Shown here one piece after another: positions 10,656-24,500 of a DNA stretch of 64,000 nucleotides. The stretch lies in contig JABYQS010000066.1 in assembly GCA_022592435.1 (NCBI GenBank), forward strand, positions 1 through 64,000, read 5' to 3'. The translations under genes were made by a program, and so were the position numbers. Origin of the DNA: Cerioporus squamosus (lineage: Eukaryota; Basidiomycota; Agaricomycetes; Polyporales; Polyporaceae). Each line of letters begins with the position of its first letter. Position 1 is the stretch's first letter. Under the pieces are notes generated by a model. The model made no database searches. It worked only from the letters and a program-made list of their open reading frames with translations, and had not been told where the DNA came from.

Positions 10656-12408
10656 CTACACTGCGAGCATCCTCAAGCTCTCGTCAAACGCCTTCACGAA
10701 CGCCTCCGCAAGCTCGTCATCCACCGCGCCCTTGCCCCAAGTGATCGAGATGCCCAGCCCGCCAACAGCCGTACCAACGGGGTTCACCTTCAGTGCCGCT
10801 CCAAGCGACGCGTCCCCCTGCACGAAGAACATCTCCTGGATGCGCCACCGAGCCTCTTCGCCCTCCTTGGCAGCGCTTGGGGGCTCGGGGAACGCGCCCA
10901 CGTTCGACAGCTCGAGCGCAGCGCGACGCGGTTTGCCCAACATCCCCAGACAGTACTCGTCGTACTTGCCGGACACGTACTTGAACATCCCCACGGCGTG
11001 CGCAGAGTGCGGGAGCTTGCTCCTCAGCGCCGCGGTGAGCGCGGACGCGCTGTCCCACGGGAACGTCTCCTTGCTGATGGTGGCGGGTGCGGGTTGGAAG
11101 AGGGGGTGATAGGCGGCGTGCGTGGAGATGTGGTTGCACATCGCCGATGGCGGAGTGCCTGTGATGCGCCGGAGCGACAGTGGGATGGACGTGTGGACGT
11201 ACTTGTAATTCTTGTTCGCGGGCTGAGCATAGAGGACTCGCGAGAGGACGATGAGGGCGAGAGTGTGGATAGTAGACGTGAGAGTAGCTTGATGGTCTCG
11301 AGAGAGTTTGACGAGACTTGAGGCTTGCTCGGGGGTGTAATCCAAGAGGCGGACGGTCGTAACCATGGTCGGAGGCTTTTGAACAGGGTAGCCGGCCCAC
11401 GCCTTTCCCTTCTTGAGATCAAGGAAAGGGAATAGTAGCTTCGAGAGCTCGCGTACGAACATGGGAAACGGCACGGTCGTGTCTGTGGCGTCTTCGAGGG
11501 CGGGGGCAAGGGTTGCATCCTGCGGCAACGAGGAGACGATGCCGGAGTGCTCGGACAACGAGTCGTGAATGCTCCTGAGCGACGCGAGTAGGTTGTGGTG
11601 GAAGGCCAGGCCGCTCTGTCCGTCGCCAATGGTATGGTCGTACGCGAAGACGACCCATCCATCGCGCAAAACCAGGAGCCTCCACTGGGGAGTGTCCTCT
11701 GATAAGTCCACTGGCTGCGGGAAGAGCTCTTCGAGCAGCGTCGGTAGGCCTTCCCTGTCCTTGTCCACGAATTCAACGACCCGGTTGAGGTCCACGGCGG
11801 GCAGCGCAACCCACAACCCCTCGGGAGACGCGGGAGCAAAACGCGCAGCTAAGGCGACGTTCTTGCGGATGACATCTTCGAGGGCGGTGAAGAGTACGGA
11901 CTTGCTCAGAGGAGTCCCAGATGTGTGTGCGTACCGTGCACAGACGGTAACATATCCAGTCAGTTTCAGACGGCTTCGGGCGTTGAAGTAATGCTCGAAG
12001 CGTCCTGAGGAATGGGGTCAGTCGCAGCTCACTGAAGAGGCAAATCGGGAAAGTGTTGCTCTGAGAGCCTGAAAGACCGTTCCAACTCCCGGTTTAAAGC
12101 CATCCTACGCGTGAGGTTGAAAGCGAATTGGAAGGGTAGGATGATAGCAAATGGACGACCGCAGTGATGTCCTAGCCACGCGCTGCACGATGCGGAATGA
12201 CTGAACCCCCCCTCCTTGCCAGATGCAACCGTCGTCATCTGCACCACAGATGCTATCGCAGCAGACGTTCCGCTCCCCACCATGCCACCGAGAGGTTCGA
12301 GTCGAATTAGACAGTTGGAAGGGGCTACTCACCTGCTTTCCGCAGAACTCTCCCCGACGTCGACGCGCCCGCGTCTTGCTTCTCCAGTGTTTTCTCCGTG
12401 TCTGACAT
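10656..12408 (-). CDS. Alcohol acetyltransferase-like protein (AATase family), paralogue 2
   Basis: Exon 1 is 12333-12408 (76 nt) and exon 2 is 10656-12004, with a 328-nt intron (GTGAGT...TCAG) between them; the product is 474 residues. It is closely similar along its whole length to paralogues 1 and 3: GYVTVCARYAHTSG near the N-terminus, DHTIGDGQSG as the HxxxDG motif, and GLGISITWGKGAVDD near the C-terminus. No stop or frameshift interrupts the frame. It is most likely a cytosolic or lipid-associated acyl-CoA-dependent acyltransferase, as no signal peptide or transmembrane helix is evident. Paralogue 1 follows downstream and DUF6533 copy C lies upstream on the same strand. Confidence 0.88.
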
Positions 12409-12479
12409 GCAGCGTAGCGTGTTCAGGCCGTGTCCAGAATCTTGAAGAGAGGATGGGTCTGGGATGGGTCGACGCTAAC

Positions 12480-12496
12480 GCTGCAACCGTCCCTTA
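12480..12496 (-). promoter_or_regulatory. Conserved upstream element of AATase paralogue 2
   Basis: Minus-strand TAAGGGACGGTTGCAGC, 72 bp upstream of the start codon. It matches the elements of paralogues 1 and 3 apart from a few bases. Confidence 0.45.
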
Positions 12497-13048
12497 TGAC
12501 CGTAAGACATGAAACAGGCCCAGTCCGCCGGGTATGTATCCGTTCCGCATCAACCTATTTCGCGACGACTGCGATCACGACGACAACTTGTACGGGCGCC
12601 ATTCACGCAAAGCAAGCTGCGATATATGTATGTTCAGAGCCTGGAGCAGATAGGAGCAGATGTTGTAGAGGAGGAGGTCAAGTTAGAAGGGGCGGTACGC
12701 AACAAGGAACTTCCACTTGAGACAGCCCGAGAGCGGGCGCTTCGTGATCTCCCATTTGCTTGGTTTGAATGTGACTATTAACCACCCGGGATGACATGTA
12801 CTAGTAAACCCTTCCGTTCTACACATGCTCGCAAACATATTTCTGGTTATAGCTGGCAGAGTCGCCGACACTACGCTCACTGGCATGAGCAACAAATGTC
12901 TATCACTGCAGGTTCCACGCTGTTGCGCGCCGCGTCCATATCCGAGTCAGGTCGGAAGACCTGCTTGCAACATGTCCGACGCCAGCTGCGGCGAAGTGTA
13001 CAACGCTGCAGTACCGGCCTAGTGTTGAATCTTCTTTCTCGGTTACGT
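12497..13048. other. Intergenic, DUF6533 C to AATase 2
   Basis: No gene is supported. The stretch contains the AATase 2 upstream region and the 3' flank of DUF6533 copy C. Confidence 0.5.
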
Positions 13049-14729
13049 TCACTGCATATGCCCTGTCATTTCATGAACACGTGGAATGGGCGCGACGGAT
13101 CCCTCGTCCGCCACACTGGCACGTCTCGCAAGGGCGACACCCTCGGTTGACTCTTCCACACCTGCGAGCTCTCCTGTAGCATCATCCAATGTCGAGATGA
13201 TTGCGCCGAACGGTGAGACTTCAAGTTCCTGCGCGAGAGACAGCGCCGGGTGTTGTTCGTTGTGGTGGTGCAAGTCCGGGGATGAAATGTCCTCTGTGCC
13301 CAGCTTCAGCGACCGCTGATTCGCTTCCTGCAGGTCGAGCAAGAAGTGCGATACCAGGATCGCGGTAATCCTGGAAGCGGGTCAACATCGCTACATGAGC
13401 AGCATGCCTACGGAGACCTACGGAGATGCGAAGACCGTCAGACTAGTGTTGTCGCGGTCGTGCTTGTCGAAGATCTGCGATCGGCGGGACAGTCAGAGCG
13501 ACGTCTGCGCGTGCACAGGTGAACTTACGGCGGCAAGGGATAAGCGGAGGTCCAGGGCGTTGAGCACGAGGAGTATGCTGGTCGTGCGGCGAGATATGAG
13601 TACTTCTGCCGCGGTTGGTAGCTATGAAAGCAATTCACATAAAGTACAGCGTCCCTGCACATTGCAGAATGTCAGGTTTACACCTGGCATTATCGAAGGG
13701 TTCAGATGTGACGTACCATTCCACAAGAGAATGCTTGAGAAAGTCATGTGCTTGACACCCGCCAGTCGTTCCCGGACGGGACATCTTCTCAGCGAGCTGA
13801 CTGTGACCACGATGAGGAGAAAGTCTGCAAGGACCATAGCTGCCCTGGACACGGTGAGAACTACTTCATAGATCAGGATATATCCCGCCCATCATTGTTA
13901 CCATCACGCACCCCTATAGGAGTATATACGTCAGCTCGTCAACTGAGGAGGATGACTGCAGAACGTACAACGCAATCGCCGTCGACATGCTGTCAGAGCA
14001 TTCGTGAATGGGGAGGAAAACTCCTGCATTTCCTCGGAAATAAAGGCACTAGGTTTCTCCCGTCAGAGGGTCAATGGACGACAGACACGAGCAGAATAAA
14101 CGCACAAAGTGGACGACAGGTGGGATGAGTGAGAGTAAACAGATCAGCGTCGAGACGAGTAAGCGTTTGCTTAACGCATAGGCACGTATGCCTGAGAAGA
14201 CTTCAACCATTACGAGTGAGCCATTGAGCGAGTGCATCGAATCGGACCCGAACTCACCTGCCCACGGAACGAATGGGAAGTAACTCAAGCCAGCAATGTC
14301 CCTAAGAAACTTGCAGTCTGGGGTGTATCCCGCCTCGGACAAGCCTGTATTCTGTTCGAGTGTCAAGCATGAGTGTGGACGATGGACGCGGATAGCGCAT
14401 ACTTTGCTGGGTGAGAGGAGAAAGGCTGAGAAAACCATGGCAGTTGAACATCAGGGTGAAAGTATCGATTTGCGAAGAACAGGATGGATCCAGTGGTGCG
14501 TCGCCTGAGCCAGAAGAGGTCCACCTCGCGGTCCAAAGTCACGATGTAGTCCCAAGCGACGAAGGCTGGCGAGGTAAGCGTGAGTGCGTGCCAGTTTGGG
14601 AAGTGAATGTACTCACCTATTGGTATGAACATCCCATAGCCGACATCCCGCCTACGAGCATATATGTCAATGTAACAGGGCATACTCGCACCTATGTGAG
14701 TGTTTCGCAACGAACGCTGCCGTGTCCAT
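13049..14729 (-). pseudogene. DUF6533 membrane protein (copy C), with an apparent frameshift
   Basis: The exon chain is readable throughout. It starts at 14729 (MDTAAFVAKHSH), then HRRDVGYGMFIPI, then AFVAWDYIVTLDREVDLFW (DUF6533 hallmark) to NRY, then NCKFLRDIAGLSYFPFVPWA, AGIRAYALSKRLLVSTLICL, LSRAAMVLADFLLIVV, SILLVLNALDLRLSLAA, and finally a cytoplasmic tail from LLDLQEANQRSL. This is the seven-helix layout typical of the family. After NRY at about 14459 an extra base (AAA on the plus strand) shifts the frame. The continuing membrane segment FTLMFNCHGFLSLS is in the frame that joins correctly to NCKF, as in copy D. The gene is therefore a recent pseudogene, or the base is an assembly error. 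Function is unknown for the family. Confidence 0.7.
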
Positions 14730-15496
14730 ATCTTCCGCGACGGGGCGTTGAGTAAATAGGAGAGTGATATCCATCGCCAGGATGAAGTGGGTACAACTTC
14801 GTGGGGAGTGCTCATATACGTGCTACTAGATGATGGCCCGGGAAGTAGGAACTCAGCAAGGTGGCAACTCGAACACCACTCACATACCGAAAGCTGAAGC
14901 ACAGGGATATAGTCGAGCATTTTCTGCCAGTGAGTATGCCTGACTTGAGTCCGCAAAGACTGAGAGGGTCGAGAAAACACGGCGACGGTGACAGTGTGGC
15001 AGGAGAAGCAAGAGCGCCCACTGTGGCGTCCGGTGCATATCAACTTCTTGAACTTGAACTTCCGACGCGACTCGGACCTTCGCAGCAGCTCATACACGGT
15101 AGGTCGTAATATTGTCAATGCTCCTGGCGCACATGGGATGAGTCAAGTGCTCACCAGAAGCATAGACTGCTTCGGTTGCGACAGATTTCTCATGAACTTG
15201 AACGGTGTTTTCGACGTCGCGCCGACCTGTCGTCTCACATCCTGTGGTCCTCTTCACTCAGACCTATGCCATGACGACGAACCTTGCTTGCTAATGGCAA
15301 GCACTAGATGGCACCGCCGGATGTGGTCGGTACATAGGAGACCTGTCCGACTCGGCTTCGTCGGTCGGTGGAAGCTTCATACCGACTCGGACTTGGACTC
15401 CACGGGATCAGGCATGTGTTACTTACCTCTGGAGGTGTTGCTGTCCTATGTATCCTCATTTGTATCGTACGAACTCGGAAAGTTCCAATCTCATAT
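14730..15496. other. Intergenic between DUF6533 C and D
   Basis: About 770 bp with no recognisable gene. It should contain the promoter of copy C and the 3' end of copy D. Confidence 0.5.
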
Positions 15497-17205
15497 TCAC
15501 GCTCCCAGGGTAGATGTTTCTGACGTCGTGATCGTATATCTCGTGCCACTCGCACTGCTGCGAGCCCGCCTCCCCGCCATCGTTCCCAATGGCTCCAGCT
15601 GAATGCCATGAACTTCCCGCATTACCGCTCGTGCGTCGTTCGACGGCAATATGGTCGACCCAAACGACTCGATCACTGCAGTTGATAGAGAGGAGCCGCT
15701 GTCCAGATGTGTAGACAGGACGAGCGTGTCGTCCGTATACACCCTCACTCGCCGTTGACTTGCTTCCCGAAGGTCCAGCAGGAAGCGCGTGATGAGCACT
15801 ACGGTGACGCTGGAGAGCGAAGCATCCGTCAGTGACAGTGCTACTGGACACGCTAAAACGTACGGTGAGATGAAGACCGTCAAATCGGTGTTATCTTGGC
15901 TCTCTATCTGTTCATCATAGTGAGCGGGGTCGCCCTGCACGCATGAGATAAGATACTCACGGATGTGAGTGCCAGCGTCAGGTCGAGTGCATTCCACACG
16001 AGCACAACGCTAAAGACGTGGCCTTAGTAAGTCCGAAACATCCCCTTGGCTCGGTGTCGTCGGACGTGAGGCCACGACTCACACAAAGTATATCATTCCT
16101 GCATTTCGAGTAGACGAGTTTCATTCATGAGCGCACTAAACGATTTGAGCTGCGAGGACTGACCATTCCATAGCAGCACGCGCGCAAAGGACACCCGCTT
16201 GAGGTCAGCCAACCGTTCTCGTAGCGGGCGTCTCCAGAGCGAACGAGCTGTAATGACGACAAGCAGGAAGTCCCCGAGCATTGCGGCCGCACGCGAGAGG
16301 GTGAGAACTATGGTCGGCATCAGAAAATGCGCACACACAAGGCCATGTCCAAGTCCAACGTACGCCTATAGTCCTATGTCAGTGATCTATCGCTAAAACG
16401 TGCTTTAGGTACCCACAAGGCGATCGAAGTGGACGTCTTATCCGCGCACTGGGGAATGGGAACGAAGACTCCTGCCGTGCCTCGTAAGAATAGCCCCTGA
16501 CAATACCCGAAAGTCAGCTGATAGTACGCATAGAGTCGCATGCATAGAACCTACGAAGTGTATGGCAAACGGAATGAGCGAGAGGAGACATATGACTGCC
16601 GAAAGAAGGATGCTACGGCTTAGAGCATACGCCCGCATCCCGGAGAGGACTGTTGGTGAGGAATCAGTGCCCCGCCTATGTTGGGATCCCTCTGCGAGCT
16701 CACCTGCCCACGGGATGAAGGGGAAGTAGCTGACACCTGCAATAGCTCTCACGAATTTGCAGTTCGAGCTGGACAATGCGTCTGCGCCCTTCCCAAGGAG
16801 ACGTGATACGATGAGTCAATCAGCTGCGCCGCGAGCTACGGGTTGCCTGGCAGTGCTCACCGAAACGCCGTGGACGAGCAAGCTTGCCATGAGCAGGAAA
16901 TTGAAGACCAGGCTGCAGTACCGAGTCATGAAGAAGAGGACGCATGCCGGCGTGAATCTGCCGGACCAGAAACACTTCACTTCACGGTCGAAAGTAAGCA
17001 AGTAGTCCCAAGCGACGAAGGCTGTAATGAAGATACGTGAGTAGAGGGGAATGCGAGTATAATGACACTCGAAGGCTCACTACTCGGTATGGATATCCCG
17101 AAGCCGATGTCCTGACTACGAAAGGGATTCATGAGCTATCCTCATGGTGAGCGGAAGAGGCACTCACCTATGAGACGGAGAAATTTCTGGAACGAGCTTC
17201 GACAT
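15497..17205 (-). CDS. DUF6533 domain membrane protein (copy D)
   Basis: Minus-strand multi-exon gene. The proposed start at 17205 gives MSKLVPEISPSH, spliced (GTGAGT...CGTAG) to SQDIGFGISIP and then to FVAWDYLLTFDREVKCFW, the DUF6533 hallmark. Next come TRYCSLVFNFLLMASLLVHG, SNCKFVRAIAGVSYFPFIPWA (only part of this range is listed), MRAYALSRSILLSAVICLLS, LSRAAAMLGDFLLVVI and VVLITRFLLDLREASQRRV, and a polar tail to the stop at 15497. About seven hydrophobic segments suggest a multi-pass plasma- or endomembrane protein. One splice (before SNCKF) needs a weak AAG acceptor near 16800 to keep frame, so slight damage cannot be excluded. It is closest to copies C and F. The biochemical role is unknown. 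Confidence 0.72.
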
Positions 17206-18523
17206 GCTGCAACCACGCAAGCAAGAGGGTGGTTTACGAGGGGCAGATGCAGCGTTGCAGAGATCCCTCCCTCCGAGCTCGAAGTCGTCCCGCGTTTTAT
17301 ATCCGTTGTGGACTTCGATGGGACCATGCGGATGCAGTTAACCGCGGAGAACCTGCGATGTCAGTGCACAGTTGACCTGAGCGCCTGCGTCGTACGTGAA
17401 ACGCACGAGAGACAATGTCATCCGTAATCCCCGAGACAAAGTTCTGTTCTCACCCACCAGTCTACAGCAAAGGGTCCCAGCATCGACCGCCCATGAAAGA
17501 AGAGAAGACACTGGGGTGATAGGTGTGCACTTCTGTATCAGGGAACCAGATGTCCGGACTGCGCAGGTATATGAATCGAGTGCGGTCACTCCCATGAACC
17601 CCGCCAAGAAGGCTTCTTCCAGTGGTTTGGAAAACGGCACTGTAGCACACGGAAGTCAGACTAAGGGACAGCAAATGAGATTTACATAAGGGTAGAAGGA
17701 GGCTGGTGGTGCCCGCTCACATACGGCGATGCCGCGCCCACCGCGGTCCAAGATTGGTGACCAGTCGTCGTGGCCGCCAATCGCAGTAAGGCCTTACTGA
17801 CCTTCAGCATCCTCTGGTAGCCAACGCCGTTTTAGCTCGGGTCTCACCCGTGCATCAGCTTTCTTCGCACTTTCGAGGAGATGTTCACTACTGCTCCCAT
17901 CGTGAGCCCATATCGCAGTCCACGACTGGATCCAGGACTACGGGCAGGGACATGAGCTCCTGATGAGGTGAGTAGGTTCAAGGAACTCGCTCCGACTTTT
18001 CAAAGTCAATATGATCGTCCCGAAGTGGGATTGTTTGTACTCACCGCCAACCATTGTGATCCAAATGTGCCGCACCGTCCTGACTCGGACCGTTGCCTCT
18101 TCGTTGAAAATGCCCGAGAATTCTGAAGCTTGAGTCCAGTGGGAGATTTAACATCTTCTGTGCATGGCAGCACTTGTTGCGAACAGCTGTCCTCGAGTGC
18201 GGGAGAGGTATGGGATTGATAGTACGTGCATGACATGGGAGTTGCAAACATAGTGCCGTAGTGCCCCTAGGCGCCTGTACCCTCGCATGCTATAATAATA
18301 CTGATCCTCGACTAACGGTTCGACTACTTGATGCCACGACTGTAGACCATATTACTCCACGGCAGCGCATTCTGAGGAGTATAAGTATATTCGGAGAAGC
18401 AACATTAGTGTCCTGGACATAACGAGAGGATAATGCGGTCTACTAGACATGATGATACAGCAGTGTGATGGCGATGATACAACGGAACGCAGACGATGAT
18501 GCGACGACAGACTCGATAATCCT
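17206..18523. other. Intergenic, HECT gene 3' end to DUF6533 D
   Basis: 1.3 kb without a supported gene. Short open frames (17338-17640, 18006-18251) have no recognisable motif and no consistent splice pattern. The region marks the border between the accessory AATase/DUF6533 block and the conserved core. Confidence 0.5.
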
Positions 18524-21500
18524 TCATGACAAGTGGAAACTTCCTACACCCTCCCGCATAGCGATCAACAACTTCTCCCGCATCGTAGCCTTGGACGAGT
18601 ACTCCGGCAGCTTGAGGTAGTTCACACACGTCATCACGCTCGGCAGGTAGTCGTCTGCCGTGAGCGGTGCTTCGTGTGGCTTGCGGACGACAGTGAGGGG
18701 CGGGTTCAGGCCCTTGAAACCTACAAACAATCGTCAGCAACAGTGCAGGCAGCATCCGGAAGATGGTGACATACCGCCAATAGGCAGCTTCGGGCTACCA
18801 GTGATGAACTGGAGATAGCTGCGACGAGTTGGGCCATCGTACTCGGACATGATCTCGATGAGATCACGTATGGCTCGGCTTTCAACATGGAATCCGTGAT
18901 CAGCCTTCAAGGCCTCGCTCAGAGCTAAAGAGGGCGTGAGTAAAATACGCAGATATCATAGCGCGATCATAAAGTACTTACACTCGATGCTCCAATCCTC
19001 GTCCGCATTGCCGAACAGCATGGCGAGTTCATCGGCTGTGAACGCCTGCAAGTCGGTGATGGGGAACACTTTGGAGAAACCCTCCCGGAAGGCTTGTGCC
19101 TGCGCCTGCGCTCCCTTGCCGATGATTGCGTCGATGACAGCGCGGATGTATTCGTCAACGTTGTCGGCAGTAACGGTGATGTCGCGGCCTCCAGGCTAGT
19201 GATACGTTGTCAGCATAAAGCGACTGAATGGGCGATATGCGATGCTTACCTTCAACTCAATGTCGTATCCTGGGACTGTGAAGTCGAGACCGAGATCCTC
19301 CACTTTGACGTCGCCGACGTCCTCGATGGCAGCTAGCTTGCGTCGAAGCTTGATGACGATGTAAGCTACAGAAGCCTGTGCAACGACTATGGGACACTAC
19401 CTTCTCGTTGTTCTCGGCGTCTGCCAGACTCTGAACCTTCGACAAGGAAGCCCCTAACTCAGGGTCGATGCGCTGCGTACAACTCAGTGTCTACATCATG
19501 GAAAACTAGCGACACATACATACCTGAAGCGTATCGATGTTGAGAGGAACCTCCTCACCCAGGATCAACTTCAGGAAGATCTTGTTGAAGGAGAGGTCGA
19601 TGATGCGAGAGTCGAGCATAGCCTTCGCGACGAATTGGCCGATGACCTTGATGATATGCGTGCGCTTCCTGCCATAGGTCGTGAGCGCTGTCCTCGTTCT
19701 CGATCAAGCTTCGATACTTACTGGCCTCCATCCTTGGCGATGTCGTCCGGGCTGATTGGGGCGGGGAACAAGCCAAGCGGATGGTGAACGTAGGGGCCAG
19801 GCAAAGTCGGGTCGGCATCGCGCCAGATCTTCAAGTCTCTACGCGCGAACTCCTTCGAAACAAGCGAGTAGAACTCGAGCGTTGGCCCAAGACCGGTCCC
19901 GACCTCCTCAAAGTACTCGACCTCGAGGATTGACGACGAGGAGCCGTATAGCTCGAACACCTTGACGGCAGACTCAAGGATATGCTTGCGCGAGATCCTG
20001 ACCTTCTGTCGTTGTAGGCGACCAAGGAAGCCAACGCCATCGTCACGTCGTGAGCTATCTTGTCCGCGGCTTTGCTGTTGACTCTGCCACTTCAGGATGA
20101 GTCGCGCATAACCGAACGACGTCGACTGCAGGAAGTTGTAGCGTGTGGCGAAGGGGAAGAGGAAGGGGAAGTGCTGCGGAAGATCCAACGCCCAATCAGG
20201 TAGGCATGAGCTAGAAGACAGCAGCTATGTCAGCGAACAGCGTTTGCTAGATGCATCTTGTGCGAACCTGGCGACAATCATGGGTTCTTCCAGTTGCCGA
20301 GTCAGCTTGGCCGTCAACTTGTTGTTCACGAAGGCGGATGGCGCAAGGATACGTTTCGCTGTCGCAGGCGTCGCGCGCTCGCTCTCCTGTGCGTTGAGCT
20401 TGTGCAACACCCGAAGCACACGCAGGATCTTGGCATGCGGTGCATCCTCGGGAAGGGAGGACAACGATGGGCTCGGCGACCGGCTTCTCGACCCCGTCTC
20501 GTCTGAACGGCGCACATCAGCCGATACGCACCTACACCAGAGAAGAGGAGACCTACCCTCGGTGGAAGGGAGCGGACCAGGTACCTTCCTGAACTTGATG
20601 CTGTAGATGCCTTGCCATATCATGCCGGGCAGAAATGGCGAGCCGGACGAACGGTGTTTCCGCATCTCATGCTGGTGGATCGCTCCGTAGATCGTGAGGT
20701 CCAAAGGAAGCTTGTGATCGTCCATGAAGAATTCCAGGTGCCAATCACTCGGCTTCGCTTTGAGCGCTGCAGCGTACGACGTCTTCGGAGTTGATGTGCG
20801 CGGTGTCGCAGCAGTCGACAGGCCCCGGCCAGGAGTAGGGACGTGAGTGCCATCGGGTGTCTGAGCCTCAACTTTGGATCCATCTACAGAAGCAAATGAG
20901 TAACAACGAAGCTACTGTTGGTGATACTCCATACCTTCGCCTACAGAGACGTTGATCGTCTTGTCCGCAATCGAGTTGTCAGGATCATCATCATCCTCGA
21001 TAACCTGTCAATGGCATCAGCCGAACTCGCTTGGCTATCGAAATACGTGTCCTACCTCAGCATCAACGTCTAACTCGTCGTCGGTGAAGTCAGCACCAAA
21101 CTCATCGTCGTTGACGACAGTCTCGCTCGGGGCAGGCTCTGCTGCGGAAACAACCGACTCGCCTTCAGCAAGCTCAGCTGGAGCCGGAGCCGAAGAACCG
21201 TCCGCGGACTGGCCACTGCCTGCAGTACTCGCGGACTGACCGGAGTCTGCAACGGCATCGCTCGCGCCAGACGCCTTCTTTGCGCTGAGTCGCAGACTTC
21301 GACGCCTGCTCACGCTGGCGTCACCAGTGGACGATGAAGCGGCGGCACTGCCCTCCGCTGCCGAGCTCCTTGATGTAAATTCAGGAAGGCCAAACCGAGA
21401 GGATGGTGGTGCAAGCCCAGATGCCGCAAGGGCAGCGAGCATGCCAGATAGGCGGGATGATGTGGACAGCAGACCGGAGACTCGGGGACGGAGGTAGTCG

Positions 21501-24500
21501 TGTAATGCTTGGAAGGTGGCGATGGCGTGGATGGATACCACGATGTTGCTCAGATTGCGTGGGATGTCGGAGTCCTCGGCAGCGACTAGCCGGAGGCGCA
21601 GCTGGCGTGCCAAAAGCGAAGGAGAGCTGCGCTTCGAGTCTACGGCCAATCTGTCAGTTGCATGCGACGATGACGAAAACGAACAAGAATTACCATCTGC
21701 GCTCTGTGCCACGCTCACAACTTCGAACGTCTCCATCCTGGTCAGACTCTCCTGTAGCTTCTTCACGAACACCGCAAACGGAGTTTGCCCATTCAACCCC
21801 TTGCTCTTCCGGGCAGTGAACGCATTGAAGAAAAGCTCTTGTCGACGACCTAAGGGAACTACACATGGACATTAGCATGCGCCACAGAGAAGTTTGGATG
21901 ACAACCTACCTGCATGGCCCGACTCGGCGAAGAATTGCAGCAGGCCGTCGATGACACCGCTCTGGAGCAGCTCGAAGCTTGACACAGACGAGTTCTGCGA
22001 CCCGAACAAGGCAGCAAGCTCCCCGAGCGCCAAAGTAAGGTCCTTCTCTGACGCGGTGGTGTCTGTGATGCGCTCAACGAGCCTCCGAAGCATGGCAAAC
22101 AAGTCATCGTTTCCGGCGGAGTCATCAGTCGCAAGGTGCTTGAACCGGATAACACGCGCCCGGAGGGTGATCGCATCGTCGGGCTCAATGGACAAGGACG
22201 AGAGTTTCTTATACCCCGGAATCGAGGTAAGGACGGAGATGGGGACAGCGACGGAGGCTGGGATACCAGTATCCGCAGGAGAGGGTGCTTCCGAGGTCTC
22301 CTTGTCGGCGTTCTTGTCCTTCGACTTCGACGACGTGACGGCGCGCGACGCAAGCGACTCAATCTCATGGAAGACACCTTCCCGGCGGAAGACAGGCTTA
22401 TACTCCGCTGGTACCTTAACAAGAAGCAGTTCAACAAGTTGAAGTGCGCCGATGACGAGGGTCGGATGGTCCTTGGAGGACAAGATGGACGAAGCGAAAC
22501 TCGCGACCGGAACGAACTGCAGGGTTTGGTCAACAGAGGCAGACCAAGTCTGAGACAAAGTTACGTACTGTGAAGACCTGCTTGAGCTCTTCGCCATCCA
22601 AGAAGCTGACCGCCTTCAGTAGACCTGTGAGCGTCTTGATACGCACCGGAGTGATCACACTCGCGGCGTAGACGTCGACAAGGATCGGCACCAGCAGACG
22701 CAAGAATCGTCCGACTACTTCTGGCTTGGAGCGCAGAAGGTCAGTGCGATCCGACACAGTGGGCTCCTTCGGGAGCTGCGGCAGGGCCTCCTCGACTTCC
22801 TGTGCAGACTGAGGTTCAACAGCCATAGCTTCCGACGGCTGGTTCTCATCGACCGGTGCAGAGGGCGCAGCCTCGGGCGCACTGGGCGTCGCTTCCAGAG
22901 CGGCCTGAGCTGCAGCTGCAGCGGTCGCTGCTTGGCGTGCGGCGGCGCGATCAGCCTTGGCCTTGGCTTTGACCATCTTGTTCAAAGCTTTCTCCGTGTA
23001 CCCTTTGTGGTCAAATACGCCGTCTACGCACATAGGCTCAGTACTACGCAATCAATGGTTGTGTGGATTGACCAACCTTTCGGCAGAGGTGGCATCAACT
23101 CCGAGACTAGACTCAATGCCTCCTCGATCTGGTCCTTCGGGCGGTGTGCGAGATTCTCCATAACGGTCATGTCAGCGAGACCGCCGCCCAACCCCTGACC
23201 ACCAGCGGCGTCGCCCTGTTCAGAAGTACCGTCCGAAACAGGCGGAAGGACACCGGTGAGGATTTGATAGAGCGTGTCGACGATGCCAGCCTCTAGAAGT
23301 ACGAGCGTAATCTTGGGACTCACGCGAGCAGAGGTCGCCAGCGCGCGGAGCAGCAAGGTGAAAGTACTGGCGGCGATGAGAGGGGAGCCACCTGCAGGGA
23401 GAAGGAGCATGTTGATAGCACGGATGAGGTCGGTGTCCACGAGAGCCTCGAGGTTCTCCGGAGAGGAGCGGTAGTAGGAGTCGATGATCCTGATGACGCA
23501 AAGACAAGCATATTCAACAAGTCGTTGGTCGGAGTAGCCAAGGCAGTTGCGGATGATAGGCCAGACACCGCGGATCATGGGGAAGTGCTCCACAGAGACG
23601 TTCCTGCAACAATTTGAGGCAGCCTGGAGCGCTGTCCGCTGGACGGCGATGGAGAAGAAGTCGAGATAGTTCAGCAGAGCAGCGAGACCGCCCTCGCGTA
23701 CGATGGAGCTAGGGAACTCTTCTGATATCTTCTCCAAAGTCTAGGATACAAATGAGCAGGGGCGCGGTGCAGAAGATGATACGGATAACATACACTCAAT
23801 GTCTGTTCTGCCAAATCGATGTAGGAAATCTCGATCAACTTGCTGCACAGAACCGGAATCGCGCCGTGGTAGACCACAGTATGTGCGACCCCAGGGAGAG
23901 CTTCCATCAAGTTCGCGAGGCACCTGCAAGCAAGGACTTGCGCCTCCAGATTCTCGTCGCCCTGGTATGCCCCTCCGCCAGCGCTCATAGCCAAGGCTGC
24001 GGCAAGAGCTGCGTCCTCGTCTTGCTCGATGCCATCGTCATCGTCGCCTTCATCCTCATCGTTCCCCGTGCCCCCCAAGATTCTCACCAGCTCACGAATG
24101 AAGGCTTCGACTTGGAAGGAACCAGCGAGCGTGTCCTCGGTGCTGATACTCAACAACTCACTAAGTTCCTGGAGTGTCAACAGGCGGGTTGTCGGATCTG
24201 CCGTAGGCTTGATGTTATTGAGCATGGTCTTGAGCCTCCCAGAGATACCCATCATGTAGGAGCCGAGTTGGCGATAGTCGCCGAAGATGGACATGGCGGA
24301 TGGCTCGTTGCCAGCGACGCCAAGGGTACTTGCGAGATCGCGGTCGGCTTCGTCATCGTCTTCATCATCGTCTCCGCCTCCACCATCGTCGCCAATGTCG
24401 TCGTGCTCGTCGATTTCGTCGTGCATATCCTCTCCATGCTCACCATGGTCACGGCCGCATTCGGCGTCGACCATGTCCACGTCGTCGTCGGTAGCCCGTG

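Noticed and set aside
7802..12408. AATase-like genes as NRPS condensation domains
   Set aside because: Stand-alone proteins of about 470 residues with HxxxDG and AATase-type C-terminus; no adenylation or carrier domains nearby.
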